Source: Zygnema cylindricum (taxonomy: Eukaryota; Streptophyta; Zygnematophyceae; Zygnematales; Zygnemataceae). Taken from it: a DNA stretch of 64,000 bases. The translations under genes were made by a program, and so were the position numbers. The stretch is taken from positions 62,001-126,000 of the forward strand of contig JBBHKE010000793.1 of assembly GCA_037447655.1 (NCBI GenBank), in the 5' to 3' direction. Under the pieces are notes generated by a model. It saw only the letters and a program-made list of their open reading frames with translations, did not search any database and was not told where the DNA came from. Shown piece after piece: positions 14,436-25,966 of the stretch; position 1 is the first letter of the stretch; each line of letters begins with the position of its first letter.

Positions 14436-14466
<31 letters not shown>

Positions 14467-15842
14467 CTTTTGTCACTTCCAATTTAATAACACAAATGTT
14501 TTGCTTCTGCCTCAAATGTTATTCCTGCTGAAATTTCCAAAATCCGCTCTTCTGTAGGCTTGATACTCCCTTTTTATGACCCTTTCGTAGTCACTTCATA
14601 AATAATGTAACTAAATATTATTAGGAGTTTAAACTCATGGTATAAAGTTCAATTTGTTTCTGTTTTTGCTCTCTTTTAGGTGGAAAGTTAGTGGTTTTTT
14701 CTATTTATCAGATCATTTTCAGGTCTTGATTGTGAGGTGTTAATTGCTGACTAAAATATAAATTAGTCAAAAGATTAGATAAGTTAGATTGTTTATGGAT
14801 TTAGGCCCTAAATCCATTAATATTATTCACAACTCCCATGTTATTTCTTTGCAGGTTCAATGGTGGCATATCGGAGAGACTGTAATAGCTTTAAACTCCA
14901 ATCAGGTATGTGAAAATTAAAAACCAAAAATCATTTTTAGGATATTTGGTAAAGAGTCAGAAATTCATTACTACTTTCTGTATTCCTAAAATGGTTTCTC
15001 GAGTCATTAGTATTTGTTGACTTTGGTTTGAACACCTAATAAAAATTGTAAAGTCATTTTTTTTGACAACAAAATGTTTGATGAAATTTACAAAATTTAA
15101 AAACAGTAGTTGGAGTGATCTATGTTTTTCATGGTTTAGCAACGGAAACGGCTGAGTTTATTTTTATGCTAGTTTGATGACTGTCAAATGTCACCTTTCT
15201 TTTCCTTTCCACGTCATTTTCCTCTTCTCTTTTGGTGATTATTTTTGTACGTTTATTGAAATTTACTGTCACCTTTACCTTCTCCTTTCCTCAACATTTG
15301 TCTTTTCTTATCATTATTTACCTTTACATTGTTGACCTCCCCATTATTTACCTTGTCATTATTTCCCTGTTCATTATTTTCATTGTCTACCTCATTTTCT
15401 CCTCTTTATTTACCTCATTATCTCCCTTTTCATCATTTACTTAGTCATTATTTGCCTATTTTATTATCTATTTTGTAGTCATTATTTGCCTATTAATTAT
15501 CTACTTTGGTGATTTTTTCAGCTTGTCGAATACGATGCTTCCACTCGAGCTCCTATTGGAATCGTATGTGAAGGTGTAAACGGTCGAGAAATTCGACTAA
15601 TTGAAGATAAAGAGGGTGTTTTGGAGGCAATCGAGTTACACCCGACCGACATCTCGGAGACTTTTAATGGAAAAAAAGATTTGAAGGGACGTACCGAGTT
15701 TCAAAGAATTAATAGAAATAAAGACGGTGGGTTTTGGCAAGTTTTTCAGGTAAACAAATGGTATTTAAAAAAGGCAAAGGAAGCCGCGGCCGCGGCTATG
15801 GCCGCTATAGCGGGACCGATACCTGTGACGGGGCATCATTGA
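8584..15842 (+). CDS. calcineurin-like metallophosphoesterase, probably plastid-targeted
   Basis: Thirteen exons, all joining in phase to give 588 residues: 8584-8730, 9128-9397, 9841-9915, 10050-10220, 10557-10706, 11743-11862, 12219-12305, 12526-12612, 12861-12942, 13600-13707, 14054-14151, 14855-14905 and 15522-15842 (stop TGA). The di-metal core is complete and in the family order. It comprises GDLH (142-145), GDVGG (182-186), GNHD (216-219), a single His in VFTHAPP (H299) and GHFH (347-350). The family hydrolyses phosphoester bonds with two metal ions; the substrate cannot be read from sequence. The ~139 residues before the domain are Ser/Thr-rich and basic with few acids early on, which fits a transit peptide. 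The C-terminal part has conserved-looking blocks such as VQWWHIG and VEYDAS..PIGIVCEG, ending in an Ala-rich tail. The start at 8584 is the first ATG; an in-frame TTG lies upstream. Confidence 0.9.
10741..10830. repeat. tactctgtac-type microsatellite in phosphoesterase intron 5
   Basis: A degenerate array of (t)actctgtac / tactttgcac words lies shortly after the exon ending at 10706. Confidence 0.8.
14279..14343. repeat. (CT)n microsatellite in phosphoesterase intron 11
   Basis: Runs of ct with a few tcc interruptions lie between the exon ending at 14151 and its degenerate edge copy near 14367. Confidence 0.95.
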
Positions 15843-17097
15843 TTATACTACTGATATATAAGATTCTTTTTCTTATATGAGGTTTTTTTGTCGTAAATGA
15901 CGACTCTCTATCTCTCACTGTCTATCACTATCTCTCACTATCTCTCACTGAGTATATCACTGTTTTTGTCACGACTGATTATGACTGATTATACCATTGG
16001 TGATATATATTTTAAGTGACATCTCCCTCACGATCTCTCACGGATTATATCGCTGAGTATATTTGCGAGTATATCAGCGAGTATATTAGGGAGTATGTTA
16101 GGGAGTATTTTAGTGAGTATATTACTGATTATATTAGTGGTTATATCACTACCGATTCTGGCACTGATTATGTTATCAATATATTACTGCTGATTATACA
16201 CATGTTATTTTAAGCCGGTGATTGAGCTATTAGCAGAGGTAGTGGAGGGAGAGATAGTGGAGGTAGTGGAGGGAGTGGGAGGAGAGATAGTAGAGGTAGT
16301 GGAAGTGGAGGGAGAAATAGTAGAGGTAGTGGTTTAACATGGGTGGTTTACAACTCTCCACCATTTTTTGTAACATTTTGGAAAGTTTCACCGCTACTAT
16401 GAGGATAGTATGTAGTGCCTGGAAGGTGATGGATATTGTCAAAATACAGAGGCAGAGGGAGAAATAGTTTGTATTGTCTGGAACCGAAGGATATTGTCAA
16501 AATATATTGGCAGAGGCAGAAATGGTTATGTGGTATATTTTTAGTTAGAGGTATCATAAATAGCGTGATACTTCTAACAAATAAAGCAGCCACAAAGGCT
16601 CGTATTTATTTTAAAGCATTTTTGAGTATTTTCAATTATCAAGCTGTTAGATAACAAAGATAACTATAAGCATCGGATGTTATTATTGTTACGGTTTCGT
16701 GAATTTTGAATGGTCATGATTCTAAAACTGCTGAAATCATCGAAGCACAAGACTGGTTGGTTGTTCCTTATCGATTGTAAGGGCAAAAGTAGAAAAGTCA
16801 TAACACCTGAGTTTTCTTGCGATAGTGTTATGTTACCTTTTTGATTGTGACAAGCCAAGGTTTTATAGTTCAAACCTAAGGCATGTGCGGAACCATGAGA
16901 TTTTACAAAACAAGGACCTGACCTGTATTCTTTGCGTATTATACTATATTGTATGTGTATTGTACGATGTTATCCGTGTACAGTATGGGGAAACCGCATA
17001 TAGCGTCACTAATTGTTTCCACATTTTTTAACTGTGATGGCTTTGGTAAAGTGCATTGGTAACTGTGTAGAATTGCTATTTGTGTTAACATTTTTTT

Positions 17098-17175
17098 TCT
17101 CTTTCAACATCTTTTCTCTGTACACAAGTCGGATTGGCGAAAAAAAAACACATTTTATAGCGATACACGGTGTAG
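17098..17175. mobile_element. internally deleted family A MITE fragment
   Basis: acatcttttctctgtacaca and gtcggatt, typical of the left arm, run straight into ggcgaaaaaa..tagcgatacacggtgta, typical of the right end of family A. Most of the interior is missing. Confidence 0.7.
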
Positions 17176-18405
17176 TTTGATAGATGCTGAAAGATGTCTG
17201 AAACGAAGGACAAAATATGAACCTCAATTAGTGTGGATGGAGAAAGGAGAGTTTTGATTTACTCAGCCACGTGTCTCGTATTAGCCGACTTATCCCAGAC
17301 CTATTGGGAATGTAAAAATGTTTTTGGGAGTTATGTGTAAAGCATAATTTGTGTATTTGTGCATTTTGACGACTAATCGACAGTTTGTTTGTATCCGAAA
17401 AAGACAAAAGTTTGAAGAGTAGAAAAAAAAAATCGATATAGGATGAGGAAACGGGACAATGTGCATCTATTTCAGCATTGGCACCCGCTGATGGGGAAAA
17501 AAAAAAAAACAAGACGAAAAAAGTGTAACTTAAGAAGCACAATTACTTTCATTGGTGACGAGCAAGTCTAATGGCACTATCTGTTTTGCCTCCATCGACC
17601 CTCATGTACCTGTGGAGCCCTTCATCAAACATGTTGACAATTATCGACTGAACGAGAAATAGTGTAGTATACATAGCTTTCGATTTTCTAGTCAATATCA
17701 TTTAAATGCTATAAACCAATTTTTAACCTGTACAAGACCGCCTTTCCAATATTTCACTTTTGGCGTCGATGTTTTTTTCTTCAGCCTTTACAAGCAGTCA
17801 ATTCACCTGCTCTTTGGAAAATCAGAATATGAACTAGTTTTTAATTTCTACTTTTTGGTTTTTAACTGGTCTCTTCTAAAGTCAGCCATTTAGTTTTTAA
17901 TCTTCTAATTCATATCCGGAAACTCAAAAAGTCTTTCAGGATTAGAAATTTCACCATTATGGATGATATGGAAACGAGGGTCACAGCTGATTATCTCTTA
18001 TATTCCGAAGAATAGATAACTCGGGAAAGAAAACACAATTCTTAAGAAATGCCCATCTACCGCAGATGAGACACCAATCCAGAATTCATGGCGATACATG
18101 ATAATAGCTATCCTCATAACCACACATGCATATGGTACATAATATGGTATGGTATATAATCATGCATTCATAAATGGTAATAGTTAAAAGTTGATGAATT
18201 TTTGCTCCCTGCCAATACATATTTTTGACCACACTCGGAGCTTTTGTCCTAAAATATGGGTGTACTTTTTCTCGTAGCTTCACCCTTTCTACAATCTCTT
18301 ATGCAAGGAAGATGTCCCATACCTTCTGCATCTATTCACCCGACTAAAAGAATCCTCTCCCATCCTCACGTGCAAGAATAATGTATGCCGTCTACTTTTC
18401 CACAC

Positions 18406-18608
18406 TACACCGCTCATCTTTATTAGCGTTAAATATTTATTAGCGTTAATGCAAAATTAGAATCAATAATACTAATTTAATGCAAGGAGACGTGGCAGAT
18501 TATTGTCCACTTTCTTAAATAATATTGCTAACTCTATTTTGTGATGTTTGGTCAGAAAAAGTAGCGACCAAATTAGTGTTATTGACACTAATAACGATGT
18601 ACAGTGTA
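18406..18608. mobile_element. family C TIR element
   Basis: Ends are tacaccgctcatctttatta and ..gtgttattgacactaataac, then gatgtacagtgta. The interior shares ctaatttaatgcaaggagac with the copy at 28738-28939. About 200 bp, non-coding, TA at both ends. Confidence 0.8.
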
Positions 18609-19598
18609 GTAGCCACATCTTTTTCAGATGGAGATAGTGCGAGAGTCGTCACTTCTTTCAGAGAAGGTCAGACTGCCGTTTTGTAAGTTACAAGTTGCAT
18701 TTTCAAAAAGTAGGTTTCTCATTCTTCCAAAAATGTGAGCAATGAACTTGAATTTCCCCTTCTAAACCTTCTAGAATCAACGAATTTAAATACTTGGCCT
18801 CACAGTAAACAGCAGAATGTTAAGGAACAATCATTTGAAAAAAAACTAATAGGCAACATTAACAACCTCCTAGCAACCATTCATTAGCTTCAACTTTTTT
18901 TTACTTTTGTTACATATACGAACATTCTTCAACACCTTACAACTAAAATCTCAATTTCTTTCCTAGGGACTTAACTACATCCCTTCTCAAAAGACTCAAA
19001 TTGCCAACAAAAACGATCCAAAATTGGTAACCTTTTTATTAATATTACTAATACACTCTATTTCAAAAGTCCCATCAAAATATAATTGAATGCCTCCTAA
19101 TAAACCTGTTTAACCGTTTATTTTTTACCGTTGAATACTCATAGGAACCTGAAAAAAATCAAAATAAACTGCATCTCCAAAAAAAGGTTCACTATCGCGA
19201 CGAGGGTTCTCTTTCTCTTTTTTGTTTGTTTAATCTCTTTAACTTAAATTTGAATGAACCGTCACTTTCTACACAGGTCCAATAACTGTTCCCATGGTTC
19301 CAATTTGTGACCGTTCCATTTTCGGCTCTTCACGAAAGATTTGTGAAATAAGAGGCATCTTCCCAACTTCATTAAATTCCACATTTAATTTTGTACCAGG
19401 AAAAGTTGAAAATTTCTTCCAACTGTTAAAAAAATCTTTTTGCCAAGCCTCGAAAAAAGTAAAAACCCGAGCTCATAACGATCCAGAGTTCTGTTTTTCG
19501 AACGTTTTCATCGCAAAAACTTCACTTTATTGCCAATATCCTCAGATGTTTATGTTTTTTTGCAAAGTTTGAACCTACATTTGGGGAAACAAAAATCC

Positions 19599-22500
19599 TC
19601 AAATCTCGGCCGTCCTTTTTCGATTATAAAGGAGGTTTTCCGCTTGAGCCGGAGCTAATACTTGATATTCTCCCATCCTGGATAATCCCCAAAGTTGACA
19701 AATAAGTAAATAATAAGTGATAACAAATAATAAGATATAAGTAATAAATAATAGATCAATAATAGATAGAATAGAAGCATATGTCCTCCTTGTACATCAA
19801 AAACATAAGCCAGGTAAAAATTTAAGAATACTTATCTGTCCTTTACGTAAACCTTTCAGTTTATCCAGAGAAAAACGAGGATAAAAAAATAGAATTGATA
19901 TTATTCATTTCCTAATTCTATTGCGAAAAATAAAACCATTTTATATTGGATAAAAAATTTGAAAAAGCAGAAATTGAACTCGTAAAATTTGAACCAAATC
20001 TTTGTGACATGCCCACATTTTCCCCCAATTCATAACTACAATTTTTTGTTTAGAGTCTCAAGTACAAGCATGACAACGAAGTGGTTAGAAACATTTCTAT
20101 ACAAACATGACAAGAGATTTAAGAATTGATGAGAAACCATTAAGCATGACACCATTTTTAAGAAGTGGTAGGGAATATTTTTTAGTACAAACATGATAAG
20201 AGTTTTAAGAAATGGTAAGAAACCATTAGTACAAATATGGTAAGATTTTTAAGAACTGATAAGAAATGTTTTAGTGCAAATATGATAAGAGTTTTAAGCA
20301 GTATTAAGAAACATACTTAAGCTTCCGAGATAGCACAAGTCCACCAATTCGAACACGTTTTAGTGATTTCACCTACTCCCCCAAAAACCCAAAAATCGAT
20401 AGGGTGAAAATAACATATAACCCCTTCAATCCTTACTCTTTAATTCCACATAAGGAAAATCCATCGTGTGAAGATAACAAAAAAAAAAAAAAAAAAAACA
20501 ACTTCAGAAGAAAACAATCTAAAAGTTGGGAAGAAAAAAATCAATAGTTAGGAAGACAGAAGTTCAAAAGTTGGGAAGAAAGAAATTCAAAGGTTAGGAA
20601 GAAAATTATTCGAAAGTTCGAAAAAAAATAGTCGTTCTCACCTCAAGGCCTGCATTGGCAATCATATTACGAACTTCGTGGTTTCGTCCTTCACTCACCT
20701 ACAAAACTCACCAATAACTTTAACATTATTTAAAAAAGTCCACATCTCCGTTTTAGAAGAAAATAACAACATAACAACATCACAACATTTTGATGAAAAA
20801 CACCTATACACTATGAACTCATGTTGTCTGTAAATAATTCCTAAAAGAATTCCAAATGCATACAATTTTGCAACTATGTTTCGAATAACCACCCTTGCTC
20901 GACTTCAATGATAAACTTATTTTTCTACCGCATTGCAAAGAAAGAGAAAATAAAAACAAAATAAAACAACGAAGTATAGGAATTTTTATTTAAATTACGC
21001 AGAAAATCCAGCAGTCTGAATCACTTATGATGCCCACTCCTTGTCACGCTTTAATAACAATCTCCAAAATTCACAGAAAATACCCTTAAAATAATACGAT
21101 AACTCCATTAAACTAAGGCTTCTGGAGATGAAAAAAAACCTTTTGTTGACTGACTATTACTCTTTCCGGCAAAAAATGGCTTCTATGCTCATTATGCCCA
21201 AGTCATGTTTTGAACATTTGAATTACCGCAAGAAAAAACAAACTATTCTTATTCACCGAAATCCACTTTTTGTACTCCCCATAATCCATTCTATTCTTAC
21301 TCACCACAACCCGTAACCTTTCACGAAAATCCCCAACTTCCTTCGGTAACAACTCCACTTCCACTGGTCGACAATGAACTCCGTCAACTGTCACTCCCTC
21401 GGTAATAGTCAATAACTGACGTTTTGTCACTTTTCCGTCCACCGAAGCAATATACCTGCGCAATTTAGTTTTTAGGGTTTCTTAGTTTTTTTAGCTTGTC
21501 AATGTATTTTCCCCTGTTTTCCCTAGCTTTCATGGATTGTCTAAAACATTTCAACGAGGGAAATTTTTATTGAACGAAAGAAAAAGAGCTTACTCTTTAG
21601 TAAGTGGATCCTTTTTCCTGAGTCGATCCTCATTCTCCTCCTCCTCTCTCTTTCTCGCTCCCCCTCTCTCTCCCCCCTCCCTCCCCTCCCCTCCCTTCCC
21701 TCCCCCTCCCCCACTCCCTCCCCCTCTCTCTCCCCCTCCCCCTCCCTCTCGGCCCCTCTCCCTCCCTGCCTCCCGCCCTTCCTCGCCCTATCTCTCTCGC
21801 TCCCCCTCCCTCCCTCTCCCTATCTTTCTCTATCTCTATCCCTCTAATTCTTCTTCGCATTCCCCCCTTCACACAAATAAACTTTCTTTCCCCAACTCAA
21901 AAACTTAACTCTAGCACTAACAGTCATCTCTCTTCTCTTACTTCTGCAGACTCCCTCGTATCATCCCCTCTCTCTTCTTTCTTCACTCGGTTTTACAGCT
22001 CATAGAAAATTTATTGTACTTCTCCTACTCATGCTTTCCTCAAGGAGTATTTGTAAAGCACATATACTAGCCTGATGTTTTTACCAGAAAAATCCTAAAT
22101 TTTTGCACAATATTTATATCGGTTCACAATTTTGGTTAGGTTTGAAACTTTGAACTGCTGATAATTTGACATCAAGTCGTCGAACAGTAAAGAGGCAAGA
22201 TGCCTAATTTAGTGGTTAAGTTATTACCACCATTAGAGAAGTAGCACATTAAAGAGGGTCTATAATTAAGTGTTTAAGTTTTACCATCATTAGTTATGAA
22301 TAGTAGCCCAGAACATCAAAAAGTCGAGCGGCTCTGAATTTACAGTTAACTTTTACCATTGTTGGTTATTTAAAGGTTGTATTAACATCAAGTCGCCTAA
22401 CAGTAAGAAGTCGAGATGCTCTAATTTAGTGTTGAAGTTTGACCACCATTAGTTATGAGAAGTCTGATTGTATTGATATCAAGTCGTCCAGCAGTAAAAA

Positions 22501-25500
22501 GTCAAGGGGCTTTAATTGAGTGTTTAGGTTTTTACCATCATTAGTTATGAGAAGTAGACCGGTTGTATTGACATCAAGTCGTCCAACAGTAAAAAGTCGA
22601 GGTTTAGGAGTGCTTGGATTTTTTGTCACCTGCAATTTCCCAAAGACATTTTTGTACATATGTGACCATTGTTATTCAGCTTTTGTGCATAAATTAAAAA
22701 GAGGAACTCATGGGCAATAGCAAAAATTCAGTTAAAATAAGGTTGTAGAAAAATATTGTTTAATGTCGATTGGTTCAAACAGTTAATGACGCTGCGTATT
22801 CGAAGATTAAAAATTTAAGTATAAAAGAGAAGGGATTCTTCTCACCCATATTTTCATATAATCATCGACGAGTTCTAATGCTGGTTTAGAAACGCCTGAA
22901 GACACACTGGAGCATATGTACCTGTCCAAAACAATAATAATAAAAAAAAAACAGTTTTTTTTTTTTTAAATCGTTTGTGAACACTGGAAGTTCTGTTACA
23001 TCTTCCAAAAATGAATGGAGGGAAGTAGGGAGGGAGGGAGAGAGCGAGGCGATGGTATTAAATTCAAAAACACTTAACGGACATCAGGACAATTAAAACT
23101 GAATCTTTTAACTGCAATTAACTCTTTGAGAAATAAACTACCACAAGCAAGATAACTTACTTGTAATGAACATATTTCTTATGCCAATGAAATCCATAAC
23201 ATTTTTTATTTTTTTTGAGTGGACTATTTTTATATACCATAAAAGTCGTTCATACTCAAATTTCAATTCAGACTAACTAAAGACCAGTAAAGCCAATTTT
23301 ATTTTATTTCCAGCCAAATCACTCCACCTCCCTTCTCTCTCTTCCTTTCTTTTCTTTCTGTTTTCCTTCCTCCCTCCCTCCCTCCCCACCTCCTTCCCTC
23401 CCTCTCTTCTGAATTCATTGTGATATAGGTCAAATATGACCCAAGTGAAGAGGCAGAAAACAACAAAACAAAGAAAATAAAAACATACTTAGGAACAAAG
23501 CACGAGTAGAAAACAAACCAAGCTCTGAAAAGTGTTTGAAAAGCTTACCCTTTCGGTTTATTCACTGCAAAACAAAGTTTTGGAGGAGATTTTTTTGGAA
23601 GAGTTCGACCATCTACATATATGCTGTCTTTCGCCAAGTCAACCGGAGTCTGTCATTATTTCACAATCCCATTCAAAAAAGTATTTAATAACTTAAAATG
23701 TTTAAAGTCACAAAACTGTAAATGCAAGTTACATGTGGGTTTTTTAATTTGAATGCTCATCTTGGGCCTAATTGTTAGGGCCCTTACCATATCGACAAGC
23801 AACAAAACTATACATACATAGAAAAACAATGCAAAACTGTTATTTGGCATCCTTGCCATCACTAATCACTTTAAAGAAAGACTTTAACATGCCAACTTAA
23901 ATTTCATTTTTTTTATCACTTTATGGTACAACAAATCAACTTAAATTTCATCATTCTTGCCATCCATAATATCTTGAACGCAAAATATACCAACTTTAAT
24001 TTCATCATTCTAATCACTTTGAAGTAATACATATCAACTAAAATTCCATTATTCGAAACACTTTTCAAGTCAAACGTATCATAACTTAAATTCATCATTC
24101 TGATCACTCGAAAGTAAAACATATGAACTTAAATTTCATCATTTTCTCCATATAATCATACCTGTGGAACTTTACAAACTTCACCATTTACTGTTACCCT
24201 TCCTGCAAAAATTATTTCTTCACTAGCTCGTCGTGACGCGACTGCAAATACCAGAAACCCCAAAAAGCCCGATATTACAAAAGAAGTATGAAGAATCCAC
24301 CAAAAGGACGGTCCTCTAAACTGTCCATCACTATTGGACTTTGTGAATTATTAACGTTTAAGAAGATTTGGTATTAACTACACTAAATTACGTTTTGTCA
24401 CGTGGCTCATTATGGGCCTCTGATTAAATAGTGTTGTTAACACGAAGTTATGATTTTGGGTTTAAAAAAACCACACTTGAATTCGAATCGTTAACTATTA
24501 GTGATGGCCAGTGTAAAAATTAAAATAATTGCTGCAAAACAATTTACAAATATATATCTTTCCGGGTACAAATCCTTCAAAAAGCCTAAAATTCTGCAAG
24601 GAAACGCACTGAGGGCGGAAACCGGAAAGGAGAAAAAAGGCATGGGAAGAAAAAAATGTATTTGTTCAATGTACGGATCCAGGATTACTACAGTACCATA
24701 TTTTGGTGAGAATTGCCGATAAAGAAAAATCAAGACAATAAACTCCATTGTTTCTATAGTTAACGAAACCCTGTACCTATACAGCAATACATATTATATA
24801 TACATATATTCATATATATATATACAAATACGAGGGCAAGGAGGAGGGGAGGGGAGGGGAGGGGTGGGAGGGGGAGGGAGGGGAGAGAGAGAGAGAATCT
24901 GCAACCTGTTTCTACAGTAACCTATCCATTCTCACAGACATAACAATCGGATTCCAAACCCTAAAAATATAAGAATTGACACAAAGAAAACAACGATGAC
25001 ATGACCCTTTTTTTCATTTTCAGTTCTTTTCGAGTTACAGACTGTCCAGCATTTCCTTCTTAATACATTCCACGCATAAACATTCAAAACAGAAAATCTT
25101 TACATCACATCATCACACTCAAAAACTTCACTCGCCTCTCCTCTCCCCCTCCCCCCCTCCACCCCCCTCCTTTCCTCACCACATTTTTCCTTCCTTCTCA
25201 CTCACTTACCTCCAGCTCCTGCCATAACTTTGCTCAACCTCTCTCCCTTTCGAAAATTTTCGTTATAAAACCTCCTTGCTGCCTTTGAGTATTTTGGAGC
25301 TCCTGATGTCCTTCTTTGCATACTACCACTCCCTCCTCCTCCTCCTCCTCCTCCTCCCACATTCCTCTCCCCAGACACTCTCTTGGTATCTCTCCTCTCT
25401 TCTCTTGGTAAAGTTTCTGAGATTCCATAACTATTTGAAGAACTTTCTTCCCTTCTTTGGTTTCCAGAGACATCCAGTTCCAGTTTTCCATCTCTCCCAA

Positions 25501-25966
25501 ACTGTAACACAGGAACAACTCCTTGTCTTATTGCAGGAGAAGTATTAGGGTTTTTTGACCTTTCGACATAAGAATTATTAGAACTAGTATTAGAATTAGA
25601 ATTAGAATTAGGACTGGGACTAGATTTGGAATAGGAACTAGAATTGGAATTAGAATTATAAGCAGAACTAGAGTTAGAATTATGATTGGTACGAGTATCT
25701 GAGTTAAAAAATGATTTAGAAAGCGCATAAGTTATAGGTAATTGGTTGTCAGAAATCAATCCTAAAGAACTAGCATTACTTTTTGTATCTGATGTGAAAA
25801 AAACAGAATGTGTTTGACTAAGTCGCAAACCGGAGAAAGTAGAGAAGAGAGGAAGATGAACAGCTTGCTTTGAAATTCCAGGAAATGATGTGGAGAAAAA
25901 AAACAGGGAGGCTTTGGTTCCAAAGGTAGACATTTTAGGAGGAAGAGAGAAGGATAATTTTGCCAT
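19599..25966 (-). CDS. chloroplast RNA pseudouridine synthase, RsuA/RluB family (SVR1-like)
   Basis: Isomerises uridine to pseudouridine in rRNA. By family it resembles plant SVR1, which acts in chloroplast rRNA maturation. Exons: 25966-25210, 24241-24162, 23649-23549, 22921-22846, 22629-22536, about 21645-21594, 21455-21305, 20698-20642, 20372-20317 and 19677-19599 (stop TGA). An S4 RNA-binding region starts at RLSKVMAGAGVASRRASEE (from about residue 241). The catalytic motif GRLDVNTTGLLLITNDG puts the nucleophilic Asp at about residue 357. Later blocks are LTKEYIAS, EGVTVDGVHCRPVEVEL, EGRNHEVRNMIANAGLE and SLKRVRIGG. The first 240 residues are Ser/Asn-rich low complexity after a Ser/Phe-rich start, compatible with a transit peptide plus disordered linker; a nine-Gly run precedes the S4 domain. 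The 5' edge of the 21594 exon is uncertain because it runs into a GA-rich tract. Confidence 0.88.
20040..20316. repeat. ~48-bp tandem array next to a splice donor
   Basis: About five copies of a unit built from acaaacatgataagag, ttttaaga and tggtaagaaaccat. The array ends exactly at the donor of the 20317-20372 exon of the pseudouridine synthase, and its last unit contains that donor's intron side. Confidence 0.85.
20515..20640. repeat. ~28-bp tandem array in a pseudouridine synthase intron
   Basis: Four to five copies of a unit like aaaagttgggaagaaagaaa lie just downstream (transcript sense) of the 20642-20698 exon. The last copy touches its donor. Confidence 0.85.
21640..21845. repeat. long CT/GA tract
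   Basis: About 200 nearly pure pyrimidine bases on the plus strand, hence a purine tract in the pseudouridine synthase transcript. It sits immediately upstream of the LTKE-encoding exon, where a pyrimidine tract would be expected. Open frames on both strands across it are artefacts of composition. Confidence 0.9.
22165..22535. repeat. four degenerate copies of an exon/donor junction
   Basis: Units of 57-92 bp repeat the 3' part of the 22536-22629 exon (acatcaagtcgtccaacag, then taaaaagtcgag) followed by the donor region (ttttaccatcattagttatg). Junction equivalents lie near 22228, 22285, 22357 and 22444; the real junction is at 22536. Confidence 0.85.
23886..24150. repeat. ~48-bp tandem array in pseudouridine synthase intron 2
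   Basis: Five to six degenerate copies of aacttaaatttcatcattct plus a variable atcacttt..aaacatat part. It ends at the donor of the 24162-24241 exon. Confidence 0.8.
24317..24515. mobile_element. family D TIR element in pseudouridine synthase intron 1
   Basis: Left end ctgtccatcactattgga; right end ctattagtgatggccagtgta, its inverted copy. The interior block cacgtggctcattatgggc is shared with the element at 36012-36206. Confidence 0.7.

Larger units (their letters stand above)
15843..19598. other. 3.7-kb convergent intergenic region
   Basis: Separates the 3' ends of the phosphoesterase and the pseudouridine synthase. It contains a gattatatcac / gagtatatt-type array (about 15900-16200), a gtggagggag(agata) array (16217-16345) and two copies of a ggatattgtcaaaatac plus ggcagag unit (16430-16525). 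It also holds a deleted family A element and a family C element. An open frame at 19294-19572 has no recognisable features and was not called. I see no further gene. Confidence 0.6.

Noticed and set aside
19294-19572. 92-residue plus-strand frame
   Set aside because: No recognisable motif, low complexity, and it lies in the 3' flank of a convergent gene.
21537-21908. Ser/Pro-rich and Gly/Arg/Glu-rich frames on opposite strands
   Set aside because: Both come from the same CT/GA tract. Only about 50 bp at its edge codes, as the LTKE exon of the pseudouridine synthase.
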